Source: Cladophialophora immunda
Taxonomy: Eukaryota; Ascomycota; Eurotiomycetes; Chaetothyriales; Herpotrichiellaceae
Assembly (NCBI RefSeq): GCF_000835495.1
Contig: NW_015622542.1
Location: 4,858,485-4,922,484, forward strand
Direction: 5' to 3'
Length of the DNA stretch: 64,000 nucleotides
The position numbers and the translations under genes were made by a program. Each line of letters opens with the position of its first letter. Within the stretch, counting starts at the first letter, position 1. The notes below the pieces were generated by a model, which searched no databases, had not been told where the DNA came from, and saw only the letters and a program-made list of their open reading frames with translations. Shown here one piece after another: positions 47,848-59,018 of this stretch.

Positions 47848-48766
47848 GTTGGCAGTCGAGGCAACAGAGAGGTGGAGAGTATTGGGTAATGAAAAGAGCG
47901 GGGTTCTGGACTTGGGACAGGTGATGGATCAGGGTGGGTTGCATGCAGTCCATATATACTCGTTCGAACCACCCCAGATTATATGGACAGGGGGGACGTA
48001 AGACGGAACGACCAAGATAAGGACTCGAGTTATTCTTGTGAATGATATTGCAGAATGGTTAAGACGGCCACGATGGATGACCAGGGCTATACTGGAGAAG
48101 GCAAGTTGGGGAGATGAGAAGGCTATAAGGTCGCAGACGGTGATAGGGCTACGCTCGAACCCCTTCTCGCCATTTGCGCACACCTACGTGCGGGCCGCTC
48201 GAGCTATTAGCAATTCAATGGCCCTTTATCGCCGTATTGCCATGTGGAACACGCCTCCACCATTCCCAAAGGGGAAGGATGAGGAGACGGGCGGGGCGAT
48301 AGATCATAGAAAGACCTCATGGAATTTGTCGGCACCGCACAACCTTCTTCTGGCCGCCTCCCTGCCCATTTCCGTCTTTGCATTGGAACACTCACGTCCA
48401 TCCACTCCTTCGCCGTCGCCTCATTATTCTCTATTCGGGCGTGAAGGCAACAACCAACTCGGCATTGAGGTAGAGTCCACGCGCTCATCGCCACAACCTT
48501 CCCGTCTGGGATCGAGTCTATCAAAATTGCCATTTCCCTCCCGAATCGAGCCTCCTCAACGCATGATATAATAATAGTCCACACAGCTCTGTTGCAGGAG
48601 ACCTTATCAGCGTTTCCGTCGCCTTCAAACCAGGACAAAACCGTGGACACCAAGACCAAAAAAAGAAACCAAAAAGACGACTGTGCACCAATTTGATTCG
48701 GGGGGACACATGTTGAATTAAACCAACCCGGCAATATCCAACCCAAGCCTGACACCACCCGGCGCA
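47848..48766. promoter_or_regulatory. bidirectional spacer, MFS / P450
   Basis: 919 nt between divergent starts. TATATA at 47953-47958 is well placed for the MFS gene. A plus-strand frame of 177 codons (48038-48571) has no family character and is not called. Confidence 0.45.
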
Positions 48767-50596
48767 ATGCTTTTCTGGCTCCTGTTGCCGTACTTCGTCC
48801 TCGTCGCCGTCCTCTTCCAGGCCGTGCAGAGGCTGCGGTCGCCGGTGGCCCGGCTGCCGGGCCCGGGCTACACGGCCTGGACGTCGCTGGTGCTGAAGTA
48901 CCACGAATTCACGCACGGCCGGCGCCTGTACATCCACGCCCTGCACCGACGGTATGGGCCGGTCGTGCGGCTCGGGCCCGGCGAGGTGTCGTTCGCGACC
49001 GCCGACGCGGCCAAGGAGATCTACATGTCGGGCGGCAGCGGGTACGACAAGACGCCCTTCTACTCGCTGTTCACCCAGTTTGGGACGCGCACGCTGTTCT
49101 CGACGCTCCCCAGGGCCGACGTATGTATTCTGTCGTGACTGCATTTTTTCTTTTTCAAAAGGAAAGAAAAGCCCACCAGGCTGTAGTGGTGGTGGTGGTG
49201 GTGGCAGCGATGGTGGTCGGAATGAAGCAGGCATTATGGGCTAACTTCTCACGGGTTTTCTAGCACAGCTACATGAAGCGATACCTGGCCGACCGGTACG
49301 CGAACACCAACATCATGAAACCCGACATCCTGAACGGCATCTCCCAGCACGCCCGGGACTTTTTGAACAAGTGCCTGGACCAGTGTTACGGGAGTGATGG
49401 GTTCGCCGACATCTACGTAAGGGACTTCTGCCTCGCCTCCGCTCTGGGCCACTGCTGGGCCACTGCTGCTGCGCCCTGCAAAGACTGACGCGGACCTTTC
49501 TCAGGTATCTCTCCACTGCTTCGCCCTGGACGGGGTGACGCATCAGCTTTTCCACCCGTACGGCACGCACGCCAACAGGAACGAACGAGATCTGCGGCTG
49601 ATGCAGGAATTGTCTTACCACGATAGTCTGAAAAGTAATGTGTGGCCCGGATTGCAAGACAGTTGCGATCGAGTGTTGTTAGAGGAGTGACTAACCAGCG
49701 CTTTCAGGCAATGTCGCCATCTATTACATGCCGTGGCTCTCTGGTGTGGTCCACTACATCAGCCCTCCCAAGCCCGCGCCGCTGTCGAATGAATACGTCC
49801 TGAAGACTAGCGCACTCCCGTCGCCGTCGCCGTTCAGCCTCCTCTCGAAGCTCCAGGCACAAGCCAAGGCGACCAGCATGGCCCCCTACGCCGTGCCCGC
49901 CGAATGCAAGGACCACCTGGCCGCGGGCGTCGACACGACCGGCGACGCGCTCTGCTTTCTGATGCACCACCTGTCATTACCCACGCCGGCTTCGCAGCGC
50001 GTCCAGGGCCTCCTGCACAAAGAACTCGCCGAGAACGCCGCAGTACCCTTCGACCAACTCCCCTACCTAGACGCCGTGGTCAAGGAAGCCCTCCGCTGTT
50101 TTCCCCCGATACCCATGTCGATGCCGCGATGTGTGCCTCGCGGGGGCAGCACGATCGAAGGCCACTTCATCCCGCAAGGGACCATCGTGAGTTGTCAGGC
50201 CTACACGCTGCACAAAGATCCCGATGTGTTCCCCAACCCATTGGAGTTCTTGCCGGAGCGCTGGCTGGACAAAGCCGGCGAGGCAGAGAGGAACAGGTTA
50301 TTCTTCGCCTTCTCCAGCGGCGGAAGGGGATGTCTGGGCCGGCAGTAAGTTTCTTTCCCCTACTCTCTGGGTTTCCCCTGTATTTCTTGTCTGCCGTCGA
50401 ATAGGATGGCTAACTACTTGTGTGTGTCAAAAGCCTCGCCATAGCGGAGATGAAACTCCTCCTCCGCGAGGTCTACTCCCAGTGCCGCACGACCTTGTCT
50501 AGTCAGATGAACAGCGACATGGAGATGGAGGACCAGATCATTGCCAGTCGGCCCAAGGGCCAGAGCTGCAAGCTGGTGTTTGAGAAGGTCGTATAA
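48767..50596 (+). CDS. cytochrome P450
   Basis: Haem-thiolate monooxygenase. Five exons: 48767..49120, 49264..49416, 49505..49634, 49708..50344 and 50434..50596, introns 143, 88, 73 and 89 nt; 478 aa, a little short. The N-terminal membrane anchor MLFWLLLPYFVLVAVLFQAV is followed by a proline hinge (RLPGPGYTAW). I-helix AAGVDTTGDAL, K-helix KEALR (ExxR), FLPERW and the haem loop FSSGGRGCLGR with the ligand cysteine at about 421 are all present. The first intron contains a (GGT)n run near 49187-49205. The 5' exon is very GC-rich. Fungal P450s of this kind (CYP65/CYP68-like fold) act in secondary metabolism. Neighbouring exporter and regulators fit that role; substrate unknown. Confidence 0.88.
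49183..49206 (+). repeat. (GGT)n trinucleotide repeat in P450 intron 1
   Basis: About seven tandem GTG/GGT units inside the longest intron of the P450 gene. Confidence 0.85.
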
Positions 50597-51047
50597 CTTA
50601 GCACAAGATCAGGTTTGTCCTAGTTGACACGTACGTAGAAAGGTTAAATCGTGGCTCATATTAGCGTTGGATAGCAATTCGAAAAGCCGGCGCAGAAGAT
50701 ATTCCCTCGTGCTTTTGTATTTGTCGCGGTCTGCACTTTGCTTGATTGTAGTCTGCGAGGGCTGCGCTCTAGATAGATCTAGATGTCGTTAGGTGCTATC
50801 GCACGAGCGACGAGACTACCACTTGTCCTTCCTTGTCACTTCGAATCGGTTCGAGCTATTGCTGAGTAGCAAAAATCTTTAACCGCATAGAGGCCTGTTT
50901 CAGTCATTTCACGTCATCATCACCAAGGCTGGCGCGCAGAGCAGAGTAGATTGTGGTCAAGTGTATCATTGTCTGCGCTAGTTGACAGTATTTATGTCGT
51001 CATTCATTATTACACTCATTACCTCACATGAGGCCAATGATCCGAGA
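50597..51047. other. convergent 3' spacer
   Basis: 451 nt between the P450 and the second regulator, tail to tail. Nothing recognised. Confidence 0.4.
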
Positions 51048-53428
51048 TCAGTTATTGTGCTGTCGTACATGCTTCAGCGCCTCCAGGGCCTCCTCTACCT
51101 GCTCTACGGTTACGAATCAGCATATAGAACTTTCTCGGAGGTCGAGGGGACAGAGCAAAAACTTACGGACCATGCCGTTCAGAGCTTCAAACGCGACTGC
51201 ATAGTTCTGCAGCGCCCTCAGAACTCGGCCGACGCCGGCGTACAGATCCTCGATGCCCTTGTCGGCGGCTGAACTCCGTTGGTTGATGCACTGCATCTCG
51301 AGGCTTTTGTAGCATAATGTGAGCAGCGTGTAGCAGCTTTGCATGGCGCAGCAGGCAAACGAGGGCATAGTCCGTGGTGCCGGGGTCGAGGAGACGGGTG
51401 ACAACATTGGCGGAGAAGGTAGGGGGAGCGGCAGCTGCATCGGATTGGGGTAAGGGAATGATTCGAACGCCCGGCCGATGGCAAGCGCAGCCTTGAGGCA
51501 AGTCTTTGCAGCGGGCAGGTCAGTGATCGAGACGTTCTTGGTCAGCGCGTCTGCGTGGTCGCTAGATGCATCAACGGAAACCCCGCGAGGCGACTGCGAC
51601 CAAAGCCCGGGAAAGCCGCCGGACTGGAAGCCTTGGGGCGAAGTGTTTGAGAAGGCAGACGGGAGCATCGCGTGACACGAGCACCCCAGTGGGCGCGGGG
51701 AAGATACGTCCGCTTGGTCTAGATCGCAGTGACGACGGGTAAATATAGGGACGTCTTGGAAAGCGCGATACCGATGGAGTTTGATCCTCGCACTGTTGAG
51801 CTTGATCAGCGCCTGCAGTCGCAGTGATTTGGCCAGAGTGTGTTCTTCAGGGTCTGTAGGTGACAGGGTCGACGGCTCGTTCGGGGAGGACGCATATCTG
51901 AAAAGGACCGAATCCAAGTCGCTCTCAAGCATCGCTTTCCGTTGATCCAGCGTGCTGTCCCCGAGACCGCTGTCGAGGGCCTTCTTCAGCGCCACAGTGT
52001 ACTGTGTACACCTTAGGATACACTGCTGGGCTTCAATGAAAAACGACCATGCGTCGGAGTCCGCTGGCGATGTTGGCAACGGGGTCCTGAATTGATGAAA
52101 ATCAATCGAGATGATTGGAGGCTGGCTCAGCATGATTAGCCAGTGATACCCAACGATCCCGAATGATCAAGCTTACCGTGCTGCTGACAATCGAAGACTG
52201 CAGGACGACAATATACTAGGCAACAGGTCAGCGAGAAATATCCACACCAGGCATGACTCTGCGACTTACGGTCATCCACCAGGCGCGTCGACGCGCTTCT
52301 GTGTATTCGTCTAAAGAAAGATCGGAGATGTCGTGCAGGCAAAGTCTGATGGCAGCATCGTATGCTTGGCTGGCTCGATTTCTCATCTTCGCCAGATTCC
52401 CCCGCTGGGCGTATTCATAGATACTCAGTAATACGTGTGCCAGCACCCCTTCTAGCTCGACCGGCACACATGGATGAAGCTTTTCGCGATCGACCGATGG
52501 TCGACGGTGATCCAAAGCTTCAGACGGGTTGGTGGCAGATTCGAGCAACTCGGTCTCAATCTCAATGCTCTCCATGGCCATCTGGGAGAATGAGTGTGCT
52601 TGCTGCCTTCTGAGACATACAGACTCATCACTGTCAGGGTACTCGTCTTCCGGGTGGGGGATCAGAACGAGAATCGCCATTAATGCCATTACCAAAGGAG
52701 ATGCCGGCTCGAAGTATTTCGATTCGCTCATCGGGTCATCAACTTGCAGTGTCGTCACTGGCGGTGGCAGGATTGGAAAGTACGGATGAATGAAGATGTA
52801 GTAGGCATTGAGAATGGCTTCGTTTTCCTGATAGCTCCGAGTGATCGGCGTGTAGGGTTTGCCCAGTGAATCATCGTCCAAGGTATCGATTGTGTCACCG
52901 CCTTCGGAGACGGGCATGAATATATTGTCGAAGATCTGGTCGCTGTCGTCCTCGTCCTCGACGTCGATCAACCCAGCTCCGGGAGCGATCATGGTAGCAA
53001 TGAGGTCGTTGTGTATCTCTTCAGACGATAGCATCAGTGCATCCCAGTCAATATTGATGTCCGGGGCAATGTCTTGAGGCTGAGATGTTACTTCGTCAGC
53101 CCGCCGTTGCCTTTCCGCGGCCATAATGGCCTTTTTGCGCGACACACGGGGTCCACCACGGTTGCTTTTGACATAGCGGCATTCTTTGCCCCTTATCAGG
53201 CACTAGAAACACAATCAGGCACGGTCTTGAGTCAGTCGCGGCATCACCAAGCACATACATTGTTACACGGAACCTTGGCATCGCATCGAGTCCGAGACGC
53301 ACGGCTTGATCGGAGTTATAAGAGGAGCTCGCAAGTAGACGCTCGTCCAGCAGCGCTTACCAAGATGTACACGCCACCTTCACTGGTGGCAGGATGTTCT
53401 TCCTCCGGCGGCTTTGACTGGACGCCAT
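51048..53428 (-). CDS. Zn2Cys6 transcription factor, zinc cluster spread over three exons
   Basis: Six exons: 53428..53361, 53304..53259, 53202..52270, 52215..52177, 52121..51167 and 51103..51048; introns 56, 56, 54, 55 and 63 nt; 698 aa. The canonical cluster C20-x2-C23-x6-C30-x5-C36-x2-C39-x6-C46 is assembled from exons of 68, 46 and 933 nt, with two introns falling inside it; the perfect cysteine spacing validates the joins. A long acidic linker (DVEDEDDSDQIFD) is followed by a fungal regulatory domain (YYIFIHPYFPILPP, SPLVMALMAIL). It is the nearest regulator to the nitrilase, homoserine acetyltransferase and aspartokinase genes and is the best candidate for controlling them. Confidence 0.86.
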
Positions 53429-53913
53429 GGCCCCATTCTCCAAGACGGTAGAAGTAGACATGAGGTTTGCGGGGGCAGGTTCGGGGTTCCAACTTCCCAG
53501 ACTTGCAAATGTATTGATGAGCGTGGGGATCCTGAAGTTGCTCGCGCACGCAACCCTCCCTAAGCTTCCGAGATCCCGCTGTCAACAGGGACGTTGGGGG
53601 CGCAAGATTTAAGGCGACGAGACAGAGGCGCAGGAGAGAACAGGGACTCGACGTGATATTAATCTATTGCCTTGGGGCCCCGGGACTTGGCAGCCCTCTT
53701 CGTGGTCTCGGTGGTGAGCAATCCTTCGTACAGGTAGAGATAAGCAACTTTCTTATCACCCAATTAGATGCCCCAAAGGCTCTACATACACTAGACCGAG
53801 ATTGCCCCTCGTGGTGTTCTGGGGCCGTCTACTTGGTATAATATCTGGCAACTCGTCACGCCACAGAACCGGGGCCTAGGCTCAGTTGGTGAGGATTACC
53901 AGATCCGGCTTTC
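53429..53913. other. spacer between regulator and nitrilase
   Basis: 485 nt, regulator promoter and nitrilase 3' end. Only short frames. Confidence 0.4.
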
Positions 53914-54969
53914 TCAGGCACTGAAAACTACATGGTCTCCAGGCTTTCTATTGACGGTTAGCGTGAAAATATCTGGCCTCGCATAGCTCCCGACCGGGTC
54001 GAAATCCATTCTGGCCTGTATAAGGTCGTCCATCCTCAGTTGCCCGTAGACAATCTCTTCGCGATCCCAGACGGGCTCCGCAACAAATGTCCCCAACGGC
54101 CCGACGATGCAAGAACCACCATGGCTTAGAATGGCGTCCGGGGTCCAAGGAGAGCCGTCTGGTTGTCTGTCATGGTGTCCAGGCGAGAAGGGTGGATAGT
54201 CAGACGGAAAATCGGCCACCTTGCAGAACTGGTTGCACGAAATAACGAAACAGCGTCCTTCTTTCGCGATGTGCTGCATCGACGCCACCCACGAAGGCAG
54301 GTCATCGGCGTTCGGTGCGATGTAAACCTCGATTCCTTGTTGATATAGCGACAGTCTTGCAGCAGGCATATAGTTCTCCCAGCAGATGAGTCCACCGACA
54401 CGGCCAATTTCCGTATCCACAACCTGAAGTCCATCTCCTGCTCCTCTCCCCCACACGAGGCGTTCCGCTGCCTGCGAGAAATCATCATCAGTTGCTGGTT
54501 CCAGGTCCAAAGGCGCAAGAACACCTCTGGCTAGGATCCGGGGTTCCTAACATACTGTGGGGATGAGTTTTCGATGCGCATACAGCAGGTCGCCTGTTCT
54601 CGCGAGGAGTATCGCCGTGCAATACAAGGTTCCTCTTTCTTTCTCAATTATTCCTAGCGACAGGAACACGTTGTGGTCTCTTGCAATGGTCCGCAGCTCC
54701 TCGAATTCTGGAGAAGGAATCGCCACAGCCGAGTTGTAGTATTTTGAGAACCATTGGCGGCCTCGAGGCTCTCGTGCTCCTATTGTTGCATCGAAGGCGT
54801 AACGCCAGGGGTATGCGCTGAGGAACCCCTCTGGAAAGACAACTAGATCGGCCTTTTCTTGCGCGGCGGCCTTCGTGAAGTGTCTGACTCGCTGTATCGA
54901 AGCAGGGAGATCGAATGCGACTGGAGCCGCTTGAACTGCGGCGACCTTGAAACTAGCCAACGTAGACAT
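53914..54969 (-). CDS. nitrilase (carbon-nitrogen hydrolase)
   Basis: Hydrolyses a nitrile to the carboxylic acid and ammonia; cytosolic. Two exons, 54969..54556 and 54471..53914, with an 84-nt intron; 323 aa. The ATG at 54969 (MSTLASFKVAAVQAAP) begins directly at the first strand of the fold; upstream in-frame codons have only a GTG start. The catalytic triad is complete: E47 in VVFPEGFLSAYPW, K134 in HRKLIPT and C168 in LICWENYMP. CWEN is the true-nitrilase form, distinct from amidase relatives. The conserved SHGGSCIVGPLG-like late motif is also present. It is divergent from the homoserine O-acetyltransferase with 411 nt between starts. The natural substrate is unknown; cyano amino acids are considered in the findings. 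Confidence 0.92.
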
Positions 54970-55380
54970 GGTCGTACCGAGTGCCGTGCTTTGGGCAGCC
55001 ACCGGGGCTCTGGTAAGAACACGACATCCTTTTGTGCTTTAGAGATAGACCTGTACGTCTGGCCACCGCCACGGAGCCAACGATAATTTCATATGTTCGC
55101 CAGTTACAGACACCTGACAAGTCGAACGCCGCTTTGGTTTCTGCGCAGCAGGCCCCGGTGGTTAGACCCACTCCGGAGGGCTCCTGGCAGACCAAAGCCC
55201 GAAAAGCAAACACCGAAGGATACATGTCTCCGCCCCAGCCTTATTGGTTGCTGAACATACTCAACACCGGGTGGCCCTGAAGAAGAGCGTCTGGTCCGGC
55301 AATATAGCACATAAACAATACCTAGTAACGATTCAGAAGAGCACTTTGAGAAAGCAGAACTTTTACGAGACTCGAACACC
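54970..55380. promoter_or_regulatory. bidirectional promoter, nitrilase / homoserine O-acetyltransferase
   Basis: The 411-nt spacer between two divergent starts. A CTCCGGAG palindrome at 55171-55178 contains inverted CGG half-sites, a form recognised by some Zn2Cys6 dimers. No E-box is seen. Binding is inferred only. Confidence 0.4.
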
Positions 55381-56817
55381 ATGTGTGTCTATAGGCGACC
55401 AACAAAAGGCACAATGAACGTCGGTATGTTGGACTATTGCAAAGCGTTTCCAAGGCTACCCTCTAATCCTTTGGCAGAACTCAATGCCCACCCAGAATAC
55501 AATTACTACACGAGCCTAGTGCGGAACTTGAAAACCGCCGTCGTACCGACGTTTACTTTGGAATCGGGTCAAGAGCTCCATCGAGTTCACGTAGCCTACA
55601 GCGCCTGGGGCACCTTGAATGAGGAGGCAGACAATGTTCTCTTAATCTGCCACGCTCTCACGGGGAGCAGTGACGTGGAGGATTGGTGGAAACCTTTGAT
55701 CGGCCGAGGCAAGGCTGTCGATACAAGCCGGTTCTTTGTCATTTGCTTCAATTCCCTCGGGTCGCCGTACGGCTCCGCATCACCACTCAGTACAGACCCG
55801 ACGACTGGGAAGCCTTACGGACCAACCTTCCCGGATACAACTTTCAGAGACGATGTCAGGATACAGAAGATTGTTCTCGACGCGCTTGGGGTCAAACAGA
55901 TTGCATCGGTCATCGGTGGATCGATGGGCGGCATGATTGCCCTCGAGTGGGCTTTGTGTACCCCTCCAGGTTACGTGAAGACGGTGATCCCTATATCGAC
56001 CTCAGCATATCAAACAGCGTGGGGGATCTCCTGGAACACGTCACAAATACGATGCATCCAGGCCGATTCACAATTTCGCGGCGGATACTACGCTCCTCAT
56101 CCTCAAAGTCAGCCCGTGCAGGGCTTGGGGGCCGCCAGGATGATCGGGATGCTCACCTACCGATCGTACACTTCTTTCGAAGCACGGTTTGGTCGACGCA
56201 AGTCGGGACCAAAACGGCCGTCGCAGTCTTTCTCAAGGCCCATGACCTCCATCCCCTCTCCACCGCCCGAGGCGAGAGACGACATCCCCGAGACAACGGC
56301 GTCGAAAACCGAGGCGCAGGAGTTCGGCCCGACTACAATATATTCCGCGCAAAGCTACATGCAATACCAGGCCGACAAGTTTCTGAAGCGCTTCGATGCC
56401 AATTGCTACATCCACCTTTTGCGGAAGATGGATTCTCACGATATTACAAGAGGGAGGAGCCCAACCATGCCCTTGCCGTCCGAGGAGCACCCCAGCGTCA
56501 AGAGCGTTGCCGCCGTTCTGGCGACGTGTACAGCACCGGCACTGGTGGTGAGCATAGATTCAGACCTGCTGTTTCCGGCCGAGCAGCAGACGATCCTGGC
56601 CAATTCGCTACCTCGAGCAAAACTCATGAAGCTCGACTCGTCCGACGGACACGACGGCTTTCTGCTGGAAATGTCCGCCATGGAAGAATCGATCAGTGCC
56701 TTCCTTCGGGACCACTGCACCGGCATCTTCGAAGCTCCTGCTCTCGAAGGCGGTGAAGACGAAAACGAAGACGTTGTAACGAATAGTGTGTTTGGCGAGT
56801 TGGATTCTCAGTTTTGA
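55381..56817 (+). CDS. homoserine O-acetyltransferase (Met2-like)
   Basis: Moves an acetyl group from acetyl-CoA to homoserine, giving O-acetylhomoserine. Intronless, 478 aa, alpha/beta-hydrolase fold. The nucleophile elbow is GGSMGGM with S181; the acid is in SIDSDLLFP (D393/D395) and the base is H424 in SDGHDGFLLE. Oxyanion-side residues CHALTGSSD and CFNSLGSPYGSASP are also seen. The start could be the first ATG at 55381 or MNVGMLDY at 55414. It is followed in the same direction by aspartokinase and O-acetylhomoserine lyase, so the genes for making and using O-acetylhomoserine are adjacent. This pairing, rather than the gene itself, suggests a dedicated paralogue like FUB5 of Fusarium. A separate housekeeping copy would be expected elsewhere. 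Confidence 0.92.
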   Translation: MCVYRRPTKGTMNVGMLDYCKAFPRLPSNPLAELNAHPEYNYYTSLVRNLKTAVVPTFTLESGQELHRVHVAYSAWGTLNEEADNVLLICHALTGSSDVEDWWKPLIGRGKAVDTSRFFVICFNSLGSPYGSASPLSTDPTTGKPYGPTFPDTTFRDDVRIQKIVLDALGVKQIASVIGGSMGGMIALEWALCTPPGYVKTVIPISTSAYQTAWGISWNTSQIRCIQADSQFRGGYYAPHPQSQPVQGLGAARMIGMLTYRSYTSFEARFGRRKSGPKRPSQSFSRPMTSIPSPPPEARDDIPETTASKTEAQEFGPTTIYSAQSYMQYQADKFLKRFDANCYIHLLRKMDSHDITRGRSPTMPLPSEEHPSVKSVAAVLATCTAPALVVSIDSDLLFPAEQQTILANSLPRAKLMKLDSSDGHDGFLLEMSAMEESISAFLRDHCTGIFEAPALEGGEDENEDVVTNSVFGELDSQF

Positions 56818-57371
56818 GGATGGTGTATTCTGCGAGGTGCTTGATAGATTATTTCTCCTTTGATGTTAAATTAAATGCCAAAAGAATGCTATTCATTGTC
56901 CCAACAGCTCTGCCCTTGCGTCCGCTATCCTCTCTTCAGGTTAATTTGTACCATGACCAATTCGTGGCATTCAAGCTCGAGAAACTCGACTGTTTCGGGG
57001 TCGAATATGACGAACTTGCATTCCAAGGCCATTGGTCAATTCGGGACTAATCCACCGGGAGTTTGAGGGTGGATTATGTCGAGGTAGTGAGATTGTCGGC
57101 CGGAAGAAGGTCAATCGCCGTCGGAGCGTTGTCCTGGTCTTATCTAACTTGCCATGTCACCTTTCGGCGACTGCTTATTCCAGCCCTGGTGTCCTGGCTC
57201 CTGAGGCACCTATCTCCGCCATGCGTCGGGCACGGCCTTCAGGGAAGAATATTATATCTATAATCTGTATAATATTGTCTGGTTGCGGTTCTTTCTGATG
57301 TGGCGTTTGTATCAATTCCAATCTTTGCGGTGTTGTATTGTACAAAACTACAAAAGGCAAGGAGAAACAAT
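56818..57371. promoter_or_regulatory. spacer and aspartokinase promoter
   Basis: 554 nt; AT-rich DNA at 57245-57280 lies about 100 nt upstream of the aspartokinase ATG. The frame open from 57300 uses a GTG start and is leader. Confidence 0.4.
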
Positions 57372-59018
57372 ATGATTGCACGAACAGAGGAATATCGACC
57401 ATGGCTCGTCCAGAAATATGGCGGCACCAGTGTTGGCAAGCTGCTGGACACAATTACAGAGTCTATCATTCCACAATACCGGCAAGACTACAACGTCGCA
57501 GTTGTTTGTTCGGCGCGTTCTAGCGCAAGCAAGTCAGCCGGTACAACGAATCTCCTCTTAAGGGCCCTAGCTTGTGCCGTCTCAGAGGAGGCGAGAGGAG
57601 CCGATTTCGACGAGGTTGTTGATGTTATCCAAAGTGAACATCTGTTGGTTGCAGAATCCCTGCCCAGCGACGGTGCTCTCCAATCCGCCTCAAAGCTCAT
57701 TCAGCAGCTGCGACAGAACATTGTCGAAGAATGCGAGGCCTTGAGAAAATTCTTACGGGCCACTCGGGTCATTGGTGAAGCCTCCGACAGAACGCAAGAT
57801 AGGGTGCTTGGTGTTGGAGAAAAGCTTTCCTGCTTGGTGGTTGCGGCCGCGTTGTCACTCAGAGGCGTGGAAGCAGAGATGGTGAACCTGGAAAACATTG
57901 TCCAAGTTGCGGACAAGCGTTCGACTCGTGAACAGCAAGCAGCCTACAAGCAAAACCCTATTCTATTCCTTCAGGGACTTCGAGACGCTGTCAGAGACGC
58001 AATCCTCCAGTGCTCTGCGTCGGGGAAAGTGCCAGTCGTTACGGGGTTTTTCGGCTCCATGCCACATTCGCTACTCCATACCGTCGGCCGTGGATATTCA
58101 GACTTGTGTGCTGCGCTGTGTGCGGTCTCATTAGACGCTGAGGAGCTCCAAATATGGAAGGAGGTCGCTGGTATCTTCACAGCCGACCCTACGAAAGTAT
58201 CAACAGCCAGAGTCCTGCCCATGATCACCCTGGAGGAGGCGGTCGAGTTGACATATTACGGCAGTGAGGTGATCCACCCTCTGACGATGTCGCTTCTAAA
58301 CAAGGAAGACATCAACCTGCGCTTGAAGAACGTGAAGGATCCTGCCGGCGCCGGCACTGTGGTCTACTCGACAACGCCTGGCTCGAGTCCCGTGCAGACA
58401 CCCAGTTCTACGGAGATGGAGATCAGCCGGTCATTATTCATGACTTCGAATGGATACTACGGCAAAGACCAGGCTAAACGAGTGCCTACCGCCATTACAA
58501 CGAAGGATTCAATCACTCTCGTCAACATCACTTCGAACGGCAAGCTGCCTCCACAAGCATTCCTTGGTCAGGTTATCGGGATTCTTGGACAGCATCAGCT
58601 CTCCGTCGACCTAGCGAGCAGCAGCCGTCAGTCACTCAGCCTAGCGGTATCGGCCTATGGATTGGTGAATGTCTCTGACGCGATCGATCAAGCCCTCCCC
58701 GACCTCGAAGAATTTGGCACAGCAACCATTGTGCCGAAAATGTCCATCATCTCGGTGGTCGGCCATAAAATGAGAAACATGGTCGGAATCGCAGCGGAAA
58801 TCTTCTCGGCTTTGGCAAGTGCTCGCATCAATATCCGTCTGATTTCGCAAGGAGCGAGCGAGATCAACATATCGTTCGTCGTCAGGACGCAAGATGCGTT
58901 ACTGGCGATGGAGGTCATCCACTCGCAAGTCATGCAAATTCCTGGACACGTGGAGCGCGAGATTTCGCTCATAACAGGTGAGAAATACACATTGTCGCTG
59001 CCTCCTCTAGCATACTGA
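57372..59018 (+). CDS. aspartokinase
   Basis: Phosphorylates aspartate, the first step to homoserine, threonine and methionine. Intronless, 548 aa from the ATG at 57372 (MIARTEEYRPW). The kinase domain has VQKYGGTSVGK at residues 13-23, GVGEKLS and VTGFFG, and the GYSDLCAAL loop (usually GRGxSDxxA, here GRGYSDLCA). Two C-terminal ACT domains follow, from about residue 375: ITLVNITSNGK and MSIISVVGHKM, the latter with NIRLISQGASEINISFVV, nearly canonical. The first ACT domain reads VDLASSSRQSLSLAV where fungal enzymes usually have a TSEVHVS-type effector motif, which hints at altered feedback control. Position between the acetyltransferase and the lyase suggests a pathway-dedicated copy like FUB3. 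Confidence 0.93.
   Translation: MIARTEEYRPWLVQKYGGTSVGKLLDTITESIIPQYRQDYNVAVVCSARSSASKSAGTTNLLLRALACAVSEEARGADFDEVVDVIQSEHLLVAESLPSDGALQSASKLIQQLRQNIVEECEALRKFLRATRVIGEASDRTQDRVLGVGEKLSCLVVAAALSLRGVEAEMVNLENIVQVADKRSTREQQAAYKQNPILFLQGLRDAVRDAILQCSASGKVPVVTGFFGSMPHSLLHTVGRGYSDLCAALCAVSLDAEELQIWKEVAGIFTADPTKVSTARVLPMITLEEAVELTYYGSEVIHPLTMSLLNKEDINLRLKNVKDPAGAGTVVYSTTPGSSPVQTPSSTEMEISRSLFMTSNGYYGKDQAKRVPTAITTKDSITLVNITSNGKLPPQAFLGQVIGILGQHQLSVDLASSSRQSLSLAVSAYGLVNVSDAIDQALPDLEEFGTATIVPKMSIISVVGHKMRNMVGIAAEIFSALASARINIRLISQGASEINISFVVRTQDALLAMEVIHSQVMQIPGHVEREISLITGEKYTLSLPPLAY

Noticed and set aside
48038..48571. 177-codon plus-strand frame upstream of the P450
   Set aside because: Lies in the divergent promoter of two clear genes; composition is not protein-like.
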